Source of the DNA: Haemophilus parainfluenzae
GTDB taxonomy: Bacteria; Pseudomonadota; Gammaproteobacteria; Enterobacterales; Pasteurellaceae
Reading direction: 5' to 3'
Assembly: GCF_003252755.1 (NCBI RefSeq)
Contig: NZ_QEPT01000008.1
Location: 35,649-99,648, forward strand
Length of the DNA stretch: 64,000 nt
Every line of letters begins with the position of its first letter. Positions within the stretch are counted from its first letter, which is position 1. The notes below the pieces were generated by a model that was not told the DNA's origin, ran no database searches, and saw only the letters and a program-made list of their open reading frames with translations. A program made the position numbers and the translations under genes. Positions 56,236 to 64,000 of this stretch are shown here, piece after piece.

Positions 56236-56312
56236 GGAGTGGTAGTTCAGCTGGTTAGAATACCTGCCTGTCACGCAGGGGGTCGCGGGTTCGAGTCCCG
56301 TCCATTCCGCCA
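56236..56312 (+). tRNA. tRNA-Asp (GTC), copy 1
   Basis: A 77-nt cloverleaf GGAGTGGTAGTTCAG...CATTCCGCCA with anticodon GTC in CTGCCTGTCACGCAG. It is identical to the second copy 27 bp downstream. Confidence 0.97.
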
Positions 56313-56339
56313 ATTTAAAACTTGTCTTAATATACTCAC

Positions 56340-56416
56340 GGAGTGGTAGTTCAGCTGGTTAGAATACCTGCCTGTCACGCAGGGGGTCGCGGGTTCGAGT
56401 CCCGTCCATTCCGCCA
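56340..56416 (+). tRNA. tRNA-Asp (GTC), copy 2
   Basis: Identical to copy 1 over 77 nt, including encoded CCA, and followed like copy 1 by AATT. The pair is a recent or gene-converted tandem duplication. Confidence 0.97.
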
Positions 56417-56434
56417 ATTAAGCCGAGATAATGA

Positions 56435-56458
56435 AGCACCTGAAGGTGCTTTTTTTAT
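56435..56458 (+). terminator. Terminator after the tRNA-Asp pair
   Basis: AGCACC (56435-56440), loop TGAA, GGTGCT (56445-56450), then T7. Confidence 0.9.
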
Positions 56459-56528
56459 GCCCGAATTTTACCTGCCAGCCAACATTCGCTATAATTAACC
56501 AAATTTACACTTTACAGAGATATTTTTT

Positions 56529-58049
56529 ATGACAACTCCTGTCGTTGCCTTAGTCGGTCGCCCAAACGTAGGCAAATCTACCCTATTCAACCGTTTAACC
56601 CGTACCCGCGATGCGCTTGTCGCAGACTTCCCTGGTTTAACCCGAGATCGTAAATACGGTCATGCCAATATTTCTGGCTATGATTTCATTGTGATCGATA
56701 CCGGCGGTATTGATGGCACTGAAGAAGGCGTTGAAGAAAAAATGGCGGAACAATCCTTATTAGCGATTGAAGAAGCCGATGTAGTGCTTTTCTTAGTGGA
56801 TGCGCGTGCAGGTTTAACGGCTGCAGACATTGGCATTGCCAACTACTTACGCCAACGTACGAATAAAACAACCCTCGTGGTGGCAAACAAAACTGATGGT
56901 ATTGATGCAGATTCACACTGTGCGGAATTCTATCAATTAGGCTTAGGTGAAATTGAACAAATCGCCGCATCACAAGGCCGTGGCGTGACCCAGTTAATGG
57001 AGCAAGTACTTGCGCCTTTAGCGGAAAAACTACAAGAAAACGAAGCGGAAAATGACCGCACTTCTGATGAAGAAGAAAAAGATGAATGGGATCACGAATT
57101 TGACTTCGACTCAGAAGAAGATACCTTATTAATTGATGAGGCATTAGACGAAGAGCTTGAAGAAGAACAAGATAAAAATATCAAAATTGCGATTGTAGGT
57201 CGTCCAAATGTCGGTAAATCTACATTAACCAATCGTATTTTAGGTGAAGATCGCGTGGTGGTTTACGACATGCCAGGCACAACACGTGACAGTATCTACA
57301 TTCCGATGGAACGCGATGGGCAACAATACACCTTGATTGATACAGCGGGTGTGCGTAAACGTGGAAAAGTGCATTTAGCCGTTGAGAAATTCTCTGTCAT
57401 CAAAACATTACAAGCGATTCAAGATGCAAACGTGGTGTTACTCACAATTGATGCGCGTGAAAACATTTCAGACCAAGATCTCTCTCTACTTGGCTTTATC
57501 TTAAATGCAGGACGCTCACTCGTGATCGTCGTGAATAAATGGGACGGCTTAAATCAAGATGTGAAAGATCGCGTCAAATCTGAATTAGATCGCCGTCTTG
57601 ATTTCATCGACTTTGCCCGTGTGCATTTTATTTCTGCTTTACACGGCAGTGGCGTGGGGAATCTTTTTGATTCGATTAAAGAAGCTTATGCTTGTGCGAC
57701 ACAAAAAATGACGACGTCCCTTCTCACCCGAATCTTACAAATGGCAACGGATGAGCACCAACCACCAATGATTGGCGGTCGTCGTATTAAATTAAAATAT
57801 GCTCACCCAGGTGGTTATAACCCACCAATTATCGTGGTGCATGGTAACCAAATGGATAAATTACCGGATTCGTACAAACGTTATTTATCTAATTATTATC
57901 GTAAGAGTTTGAAAATTATTGGTTCGCCAATCCGCTTGCTGTTCCAAGAAGGTTCAAACCCATTCGCGGGTAAAAAAAATAAACTCACACCAAACCAATT
58001 ACGTAAACGTAAACGCTTGATGAAGTTCATCAAAAAAGCGAAACGCTAA
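56529..58049 (+). CDS. der: Ribosome biogenesis GTPase Der (EngA)
   Basis: Essential GTPase for 50S subunit assembly with two tandem G domains. At 506 residues it has GD1 G1 [15 protein letters not shown] (about 10-24) with DTGGID, GD2 G1 [15 protein letters not shown] (about 224-238) with [10 protein letters not shown] and NKWDGL, and a C-terminal KH-like domain ending in a basic tail ([16 protein letters not shown]). The linker between the G domains (about 170-215) is long and very acidic, as in gammaproteobacterial Der. An uptake signal (57055-57063) lies in the linker coding region. Confidence 0.97.
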   Translation: MTTPVVALVGRPNVGKSTLFNRLTRTRDALVADFPGLTRDRKYGHANISGYDFIVIDTGGIDGTEEGVEEKMAEQSLLAIEEADVVLFLVDARAGLTAADIGIANYLRQRTNKTTLVVANKTDGIDADSHCAEFYQLGLGEIEQIAASQGRGVTQLMEQVLAPLAEKLQENEAENDRTSDEEEKDEWDHEFDFDSEEDTLLIDEALDEELEEEQDKNIKIAIVGRPNVGKSTLTNRILGEDRVVVYDMPGTTRDSIYIPMERDGQQYTLIDTAGVRKRGKVHLAVEKFSVIKTLQAIQDANVVLLTIDARENISDQDLSLLGFILNAGRSLVIVVNKWDGLNQDVKDRVKSELDRRLDFIDFARVHFISALHGSGVGNLFDSIKEAYACATQKMTTSLLTRILQMATDEHQPPMIGGRRIKLKYAHPGGYNPPIIVVHGNQMDKLPDSYKRYLSNYYRKSLKIIGSPIRLLFQEGSNPFAGKKNKLTPNQLRKRKRLMKFIKKAKR

Positions 58050-58060
58050 TCTTAACAAAC

Positions 58061-58114
58061 AAAGTAATCTGCACCTCAAAATAGGTATCCAGGTTTTGGG
58101 GTGCAGATCACTTT
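58061..58114 (+). repeat. Long imperfect hairpin downstream of der
   Basis: Arms 58061-58081 (beginning AAAGTAATCTGCACC) and 58094-58114 (ending GGTGCAGATCACTTT) are complementary at 19 of 21 positions around a 12-base loop. No U run follows, so it is not a standard terminator; it may be der's processed 3' end or a small dispersed repeat. Confidence 0.6.
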
Positions 58115-58182
58115 GTATCGAGTTAAATTGTACCCTGCTTAAAATACTTCTGTATTATTTATCCCCAAGGCTTAGCATCAGG

Positions 58183-58515
58183 CTAGCTGTGTTTTTTTCG
58201 CCATTGGATACATATTGGACTATCCCACATTAGTCTTTCTTCACAAACTGGTCCACCTTCAAGATACCAACCTTTTTTCTCTAAGCAAAGATTCACCTCC
58301 GGATTAACACTTTCTCCTGTTACATAATCCATACCGCAATCCGACATATCTTTTTGTCTTCTGTCAAGAAATTTGATACGTCCTTGAGGATCTGAGTTAG
58401 GAAATAAAACCCTAGAATTATGTAAACGCCAATGATAATGTTGTGGTGCCGGCTTAAATCCTCCAAAAGAACAGCTAAATAATGTTAGCGAAAATAGTAT
58501 TAATAAAAATCTCAT
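58183..58515 (-). CDS. Small lipoprotein linked to the haemagglutinin gene; candidate immunity protein
   Basis: A 110-residue predicted lipoprotein: MRFLLILFSLTLFSC is a signal with lipobox LFSC (Cys15). The mature part has aromatic residues and further cysteines (in SDCGMDY, NLCLEKKG, PVCEERL, PICIQW) that could form disulfides, consistent with a periplasmic location. I recognise no family. It starts 12 bp after the haemagglutinin stop with an ideal AAGGAGGAG site, so it is co-translated with it. Its position matches that of immunity genes behind contact-dependent toxins, and periplasmic lipoproteins commonly neutralise lipase effectors of other secretion systems. The immunity role is inference; it could instead be an assembly or unrelated lipoprotein. 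Confidence 0.75.
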   Translation of the reverse strand: MRFLLILFSLTLFSCSFGGFKPAPQHYHWRLHNSRVLFPNSDPQGRIKFLDRRQKDMSDCGMDYVTGESVNPEVNLCLEKKGWYLEGGPVCEERLMWDSPICIQWRKKHS

Positions 58516-58527
58516 TTTTTCTCCTCC

Positions 58528-61500
58528 TTAATTCATGTTATTTAACTCAAAAATAGTCGTTTCATTACCCATTTTAAGATCTGTTTTTTTTCTATATCCA
58601 TCATCCACACATTGTGGCTGTCCTAATCCATGACAATTATGAACGGAAGAGACCTCATTACGAAACATATCCACTTTAAGTTTAAGCCAGCTGTTATTAT
58701 TGTCATTTTCTGTCGTGGTTGCAGGGTTGCCTCCCAATAAAATCGGCATACTACCTACTGGGTCACTAGCATGATTCTCAATCCGAATTGAACCATCTGA
58801 AGTCGTTCTTTCTTTACCCGTTTGCAATTGACTTAAATAACCATCCGCTCTTGTTACATCTGCTGCAGGACCCACCATTTTAATTGTCGTACCTGAAAGT
58901 AGCTTTTTATCTCGGTTATCTTCTGTATTTAGCGCTTTTAATGCATTACTTAATGTTAATGTGCCACGACTATGGGAACCTAGGTATAAATCATCTTTAC
59001 CATACTGCTTCATGATATTCATCGCTTGTAAACTTGAATTATCCATACCTAATAGATTTCCAAAAGAAGTTTCAAACATTTTCTCATAACCCGCCACTAA
59101 GAGCTCTGACAAACCATTTTTCGCTTCAGGATGGTGAACAAAATAAACATCTTTATATATTTTTTGATCTATATTGCCTGTTTTATCATCCCTGCCTGCA
59201 ATATAGTTTTGTACCGCAAATTTTGCTGCTGCATTATGATTATTAAAGATGCCATTAAATGCAACAACATATTTACTCTCTGTTTTCCCTGTTTTTGGAT
59301 CAGTATAAGTAACTTTTTGTAATTGATTGCGTTCTTGATCTGATAATTCATGCAATTGATAAATATTACGTCCTTTATCTAGCTGTTGTTGTAGATATAC
59401 ATCTCTAGCGATACCTTTAGTATCAGCTTCCTCATCTATTTTCTTCAGGATTTCTGGATCCTTTATAGGCTCTCCTTTTTCATCCACTTTATGAGTAAAC
59501 ATCCGGTGCTCAGCTATAAACATTGTTCGATAAGCTTCATCCGTTGCGCCACCAACATTCTTCGCAAAACGCTGAATTGTTGCAACATCCTGCTCAACTT
59601 CCTTCTGAAGTTCCGCATGATCCACTTTTTCAAGTTTATTTGCGTCTTGCTCTGTTGATTTCTTGATAGTCTCAATATTCTGTTTGCCCTGCATACTCGC
59701 AATATTAAAGTTACCATCACTAATCACAGCATTAGTTGTACTCTGATTATTTTCACTTTGACTGCTATTGCTCGCTAAATTAGCTAGACCAATTTTTGCT
59801 GCAGCGTATAAATCTGTACTATGAACATCATTTGTGCCTAAACCAAATTTTACTGGCAATTGATTTGCTTTATTTGGATTCGCCTGTTCAAAGGTTTCGC
59901 TCTTTCTATCCTCACCACGATAAATTTTATTTAAAGCTTTATCCTCATCAGAAGTTTGATCACGATCTACAGAGAAACCTCCCATCAATCCCATCGCAGA
60001 TGATTTAGCATTAGAATAATTTTGAATATTTGAATATTCGAAATCTTGTGCTGTCATTTGATTTTTCTCTTTCTCAGCACTTGAGATGATAGCGCCACCA
60101 ACAGAAGAAACTTTATTTTTTACATTGATATCATAGCCATCATTACCTGCAAAAATTCCAGCCTGTTCATTCACACTAGCATGATCAGCATTGATTTTCG
60201 ATTTACTGAAACTGCCACCTGCGGCAAAACCATAGCCTACCGTCACACTACCACTTACATTCATTTGTTTGCCATGATAGCTAGATTTATCTTGCAAACT
60301 TTCGATATTCAAGTTTTCAGCATTAAGTTCTACTCGTTTGCCTTTTACTTGGCTACCAATAATATTGGCATCACCACCGGCTTGAATCACTGTTTTACTT
60401 TGGCTATCTCCCACATGACTAGCAACATAAGAGGTTTCATCACCATTACCGTAACCTTTTCCGTAATTACCGCCTACAGTAATACCTGCTGCTACGCCAT
60501 TGCTGACTTTAATAGCAACACCAGCATTAAAACCACTTGACTTGTTGGTGCTACGCTCTTGATGGTTTTGTTCTGTGGCTTTGATATTTACTTGATTATC
60601 TGCAATCAAAGTCGTGCCTTGTTTACCAGAAATATCCGAACCTTTAATATTAATATTCGAATCCTTTCCAGTACCCGTTGCCACAATATTCACCTTGCCG
60701 CCCGCATTAACTTGAGATTTGGCTACGGTTTTTCCTTCAGTATGAGTACGAGACTCGCTCTTTTGTTGACCATAAGTGATTTGTACTCCCACTACGGAAT
60801 CCACATTGCTATTACTCATTGCTTTTTGAATAGAGTCGCCAGCATTCATTACACTATCAGCTGCACGATAAGCATCAAAGCCTGCATTAGCTGCCGACAT
60901 AGTATTCACACGACCATGCTTACTATCACCAACTTGTTTAGTGGATTCGATAGCCCCTTGTACTGCCTGAATTGCAGAAATGATAGGGGAGGTAATAGCA
61001 ATAGTTAAACCTTTTTGTTCAAAAGTTTGTTTGGTATTGGTTTCATATTTATCATCTGCCGCTTTAACATCTGCTTTTTTAGCCAGAATATTTACATCAC
61101 CTTTAATGGCACTTACTATACTTGCTGTCTGAGTATATGCATTCTCTGCGACTATTGTGGTATTGTTATTAAGACTTCCAACTTGACTGCCGCTAGCATA
61201 AAGACGAGTTTGATCATTTTCTAAGGTTTGTTTTTGCTTGCCGATAGTAAAACCAATCCCCCCACCTAGCAAACCGGATTTTTTAGTCATTGAAAAATCT
61301 TCTGAATACACCCGATTTTCAGCTTCTTTTATATCAATATTTTTTCCTGCAACTGCTAATCCACTTTCTGCTACTACATTCGAACCTTGTACAGAAATAT
61401 TGCCATCGGATTGTATACGAATTTTATTCGCATCCAGGGTCGAAGCTTGAGCAAGGTCATAATCATGCTCATGTTTAATTACTCTTGTTACTTCACTTAA

Positions 61501-63107
61501 GCCCTTATCTACAGTTTTCACACCACTGCTTAACTGTTCTTTATTACGACCTTCTTTAATTTCAATATCGCCTTTTGAAGCAATCAGTGCATTACCGTCA
61601 GCATGTAAATCATTGCCAACAATACTCACCTTCTCACCACCAATATAATTAACATCACCGCCAACATTCAGCTGATTGCCTACCTGCATCTCTTGGTCTA
61701 AACGATAATACTTGTCACCAGAACCATAATGCTCTTTATTATGGGTATCTAATGCGCCTAGCTCTAATTTACCCTTCGCATTAAATACCGCATCACCAGC
61801 AATATTGGCTTTCGCACCTTTTACCGTAATATTTTCATCAGCATAAATCTGTACCTCTCCCTCTTTATTGGTGAGATTAATCTCTGCTGCTTTACCAATT
61901 ATTTTTTGGTGGAATTTGCCATCATCTTGGGTTTCAGAAACACTTCCCTCAATTTGAACTTTTTTCGCTTTGGCAAGAATCGCATCTTTTCCTTCAATCA
62001 CACCACCAATATTTTTAAGTGTGTTTTCTGCCTGTAAGAGTACAACATCACCCTGTACACGTCCTTTGTCATTCGTGATGTTCTCTGCATTAATGCTAAC
62101 GCCTTCGTTCCCTAAAATCGTACCGCTATTCTCAACTTCTTGAATACCATTAATCACGACCTTATTCGCCGAAATAATCGCCCCTTCACCATTCACTTTA
62201 ACATTGCGTGGCGCTAAATAAACTTTTGGTGCTAATACTGAAACCTTCTGACCATTTGGTAAAACGGTTTCTTGTTTCTCAAACCACACCAAATCAGAGG
62301 TCAGCTCTTTCATTTGAGCTTCAGTTAAAGCAACTCCTGGTACCAACTGCCATTTTTTCGCATAAAGTACCCCATTATCCATCAAGCTCTTATATTGAGC
62401 ATAATCGTTATCATGGCCATCTAAGAAGCGTTTACCCGTTAATTGGTTAATCTGCTCATTGATTAAACGCTGTTCGTAATATCCATCCCCTAAGCGTTTT
62501 AGCATGTTTTGTGGATCATTTTTCAATGCATTAAACATATAATCGCTACTTAACCAAGTGCGTTTATCTGCAAACTTAGGATCGGTTTCAACCACATAAC
62601 GACTTTGTGGATCTTGGTTAATTTTATATAAGCTCGCATTAGGTAAACGGACTGCATTATTCACCGCTCCCACGGCATCAGCCTCATTACGCGCACCAAT
62701 AGTAGACTGGGAACTCGCCTCTTTCACCGCAGCTAAATCACCAATGTTATTTTTCACCACATTGAAATTAAAATTGTCGGTAGCATGCTCGTGATGATAA
62801 TCATCTTCCCATACAGTTTTATGACCATAACGTCGTCTAACTGGGTTTTTATCACGATAAGAAAGTAATTGACCATACTTCCCGTCATCTACGCGATGAA
62901 TTTCCCCAATCTTATCTTCATTGATAAGCTTGGTCGCACCCGCAACTAAATCTTTATGGTTTGCATTAGCAGATACCGCACTGTCACCCAAATAAAGGGT
63001 TTTACCCACTAACAATTTACTATATTGGTTTTTTAAATCATCACCAGAAAGCGAAAGATTGCCAGCAATTAAGATTTTACCTGGGTCTTGACTATCGATA
63101 CGGTCAG
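58528..63107 (-). CDS. Two-partner-secretion haemagglutinin (FhaB/CdiA-like), C-terminal part with lipase-like domain
   Basis: This is the downstream part of a giant secreted filamentous haemagglutinin-like protein. About 1,525 residues are in this frame, with no credible start, so the part depends on the upstream segment across the frame break near 63110. The region with YKINQDPQSRYVVETDPKF, then WLSSDYMFNAL and RLGDGYYEQRLINEQI, is typical of such exoproteins. It is followed by beta-helical repeats (IQEVENSGTILGNEG; ENITNDKGRVQGD) and haemagglutinin repeat units (KSGLLGGGIGFTIGKQKQT). No VENN motif was seen. The last about 250 residues look like an alpha/beta-hydrolase: YVVAFNGI, nucleophile motif GSHSRGT (Ser codon at 58969-58971), HASDPVGSMP and SSVHNCHG in the order Ser-Asp-His. 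The transporter (TpsB) gene is outside the window. Confidence 0.85.
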
Positions 63108-64000
63108 TTTTTGTGGTGTTTCGGTGTCTATCTGAATGTTGCCACTGATGGCTGATTTGGTTTGGCTATGTTCACTTTCATGACTATTGCCAAGCAAGCT
63201 CAACGCACTGCTAAGCGCCTGCATTGGATTCACTCCACCACTGCCTGCACTAATGCTTGCACTTTCAGTTTTAATCTCACTTTTATTTTCAATATCTGTT
63301 GTCGAGATTGATTGGGTTTTAAAGCGGTTTTTACTTGCATCAGCATCACTTTCAATAATCGCACCATTTAATTGCGTGTGGTGATGAACGGTGACATCCA
63401 TGCCATCCTCACCCACACTAATGCCGGTTTGCTCTTTTACTTGAGCATAATCCACTTTCGCTTTACTGTATGACGCACTCACCGAAGCACCACCACCTGA
63501 ACCATACGCCACCGAGCCACTTGCACTCGCACTCGTTTGTTTGGATTCGTATTTCTCTGTATCTTGACGGCTCGTGACAGTGAGATTTTGAATGTCCGCT
63601 TCCCAGCGTTTTGCTTTAAGATTCGCCGCATCAAGGTTTAAGCCGCCTTCCTCACTATTCGTGATGATTTTATCTGCAGTAAAGTGACTATTTTGCCAAC
63701 GTTCGCTATCTGAGTTCGACTTGCCCTTAGCCACATTCACCGAACCCTCAATACCAATTCCATAGCTATTACCATTGGTTCCGACAAAGACGCCTACACT
63801 TCCCCCTACAGATTTATTTTCTGTGCGTTGATGCTCTTCGTCTTTCACGCCTTTTATCTCAATCCCTTTTTTGCCTGATAATGCCATCAATTTCGCATTC
63901 GCATCAACGCCCTCAAAACTGAGTTTTTCATCGCGCGCTTTTGCATTAAATGTCCCCGTATTCACGGTTGATTTTTGATGACTAATACTTTGGCTTTCGC
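63069..64000 (-). CDS. Two-partner-secretion haemagglutinin, upstream segment (partial; frame broken)
   Basis: Upstream part of the same haemagglutinin locus, open beyond the right edge, so its true start is not visible. It contains a module (GVFVGTNGNSYGIGIEGSVN; SASASGSVAYGSGGGASVSA; EQTGISVGEDGMDVTVHHH; LNGAIIESDADASKNRF) that is clearly homologous to a module in the downstream part (SGSVTVGYGFAAGGSFSK; EQAGIFAGNDGYDINVKNK; VGGAIISSAEKEKNQM). The frame leaves the haemagglutinin sequence at the A5 tract complementary to 63108-63112 and stops at 63069. Adding one base there would give TPQKTDRIDSQDPGKILIAG and join both parts. It is either a frameshifted gene, a phase-variable or erroneous base, or a recombination junction. 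Confidence 0.8.
   Translation of the reverse strand, partial: ESQSISHQKSTVNTGTFNAKARDEKLSFEGVDANAKLMALSGKKGIEIKGVKDEEHQRTENKSVGGSVGVFVGTNGNSYGIGIEGSVNVAKGKSNSDSERWQNSHFTADKIITNSEEGGLNLDAANLKAKRWEADIQNLTVTSRQDTEKYESKQTSASASGSVAYGSGGGASVSASYSKAKVDYAQVKEQTGISVGEDGMDVTVHHHTQLNGAIIESDADASKNRFKTQSISTTDIENKSEIKTESASISAGSGGVNPMQALSSALSLLGNSHESEHSQTKSAISGNIQIDTETPQKLTVSIVKTQVKS
63108..63112 (-). other. Frame-break site in the haemagglutinin gene
   Basis: A run of five T on the plus strand (A5 on the coding strand, in CCACAAAAACTGACC). The upstream frame runs to a stop 13 codons after the run, whereas the downstream frame is open and continuous from it. Six A would restore one frame. Confidence 0.7.

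Noticed and set aside
56236..56416. The tRNA-Asp duplication as direct repeats of a mobile element
   Set aside because: Both copies are complete functional-looking tRNAs sharing a promoter and terminator; no insertion sequence lies between or beside them.
60181..61478. Several open frames of 60-150 codons on the plus strand inside the haemagglutinin gene
   Set aside because: They lie opposite a long, well-supported coding frame, have no ribosome sites and show hydrophobic shadow composition.
58528..63107. Standard CdiA with VENN-delimited toxin
   Set aside because: No VENN motif or known nuclease toxin motif was found before the C-terminal domain; the CDI label is therefore not applied, only the TPS haemagglutinin class.

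Overview
The window is chromosomal DNA of a Pasteurellaceae bacterium, most probably Haemophilus parainfluenzae or a close relative. I marked by eye at least 44 exact copies of the 9-base DNA uptake signal AAGTGCGGT (either strand). This is the Hin-type signal of Haemophilus/Aggregatibacter and fits a naturally transformable host. Base composition is AT-rich and many blocks follow H. influenzae gene order (uvrC-kdsB-lpxK-msbA-rec2 / dksA-pcnB-folK; rlmKL, znuA, tcdA, mltA, mpl, metC; xseA, roxA, rnfH, pth, ychF). A fused glutathione synthesis gene (gshF), which H. influenzae is known to lack, argues against H. influenzae itself. The species assignment is inference.

Layout. 1-10 kb: a partial lipoprotein, rsmC, a PEBP-family gene, tmaR, serC-hisC-tpx, a HAD phosphatase, ybeY-phoL and gshF. 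10-14 kb: the Fur-controlled ferric-iron importer hitABC. 14-25.7 kb: a TerC-like membrane protein, uvrC, kdsB, a Trm112-like protein, lpxK, msbA and the DNA-uptake channel gene rec2/comEC, which has a clear CRP-S competence site upstream; then divergent dksA, pcnB (apparently started at ATT) and folK. 25.7-27.7 kb: an accessory island made of a dcuC remnant and an AT-rich P-loop ATPase gene of unknown role. 27.7-43.6 kb: hrpA, ygdD, yeaL, a Kef-type K+ efflux antiporter, rlmKL, a nested-palindrome repeat, znuA, tcdA, mltA, tRNA-fMet, a DUF2301-like protein, mpl and metC. 43.7-58 kb: peroxiredoxin, pgsA, a Gly-Leu-Lys tRNA cluster, miaB, cpdA-nudF, rnfH-roxA-xseA, an EamA protein, pth, ychF, tesB, rnhA/dnaQ, two tRNA-Asp genes and der. 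58.1-64 kb: a large two-partner-secretion haemagglutinin gene on the minus strand, running off the window, with a reading-frame break near 63,110, a C-terminal domain with a lipase-like catalytic triad, and a tightly linked small lipoprotein gene that could be its immunity partner.

How parts work together. GshF makes glutathione, and Kef-type antiporters are gated by glutathione and its conjugates. HitABC and ZnuA handle iron and zinc. KdsB, LpxK and MsbA form a lipid A/Kdo block. Rec2 sits in the competence regulon, and the Hin-type signals scattered over the window are what that machinery recognises. No CRISPR array, prophage or complete insertion sequence was seen. The two most unusual loci are the haemagglutinin/lipoprotein pair and the lone ATPase island; both lack exact uptake signals, as expected of accessory DNA.
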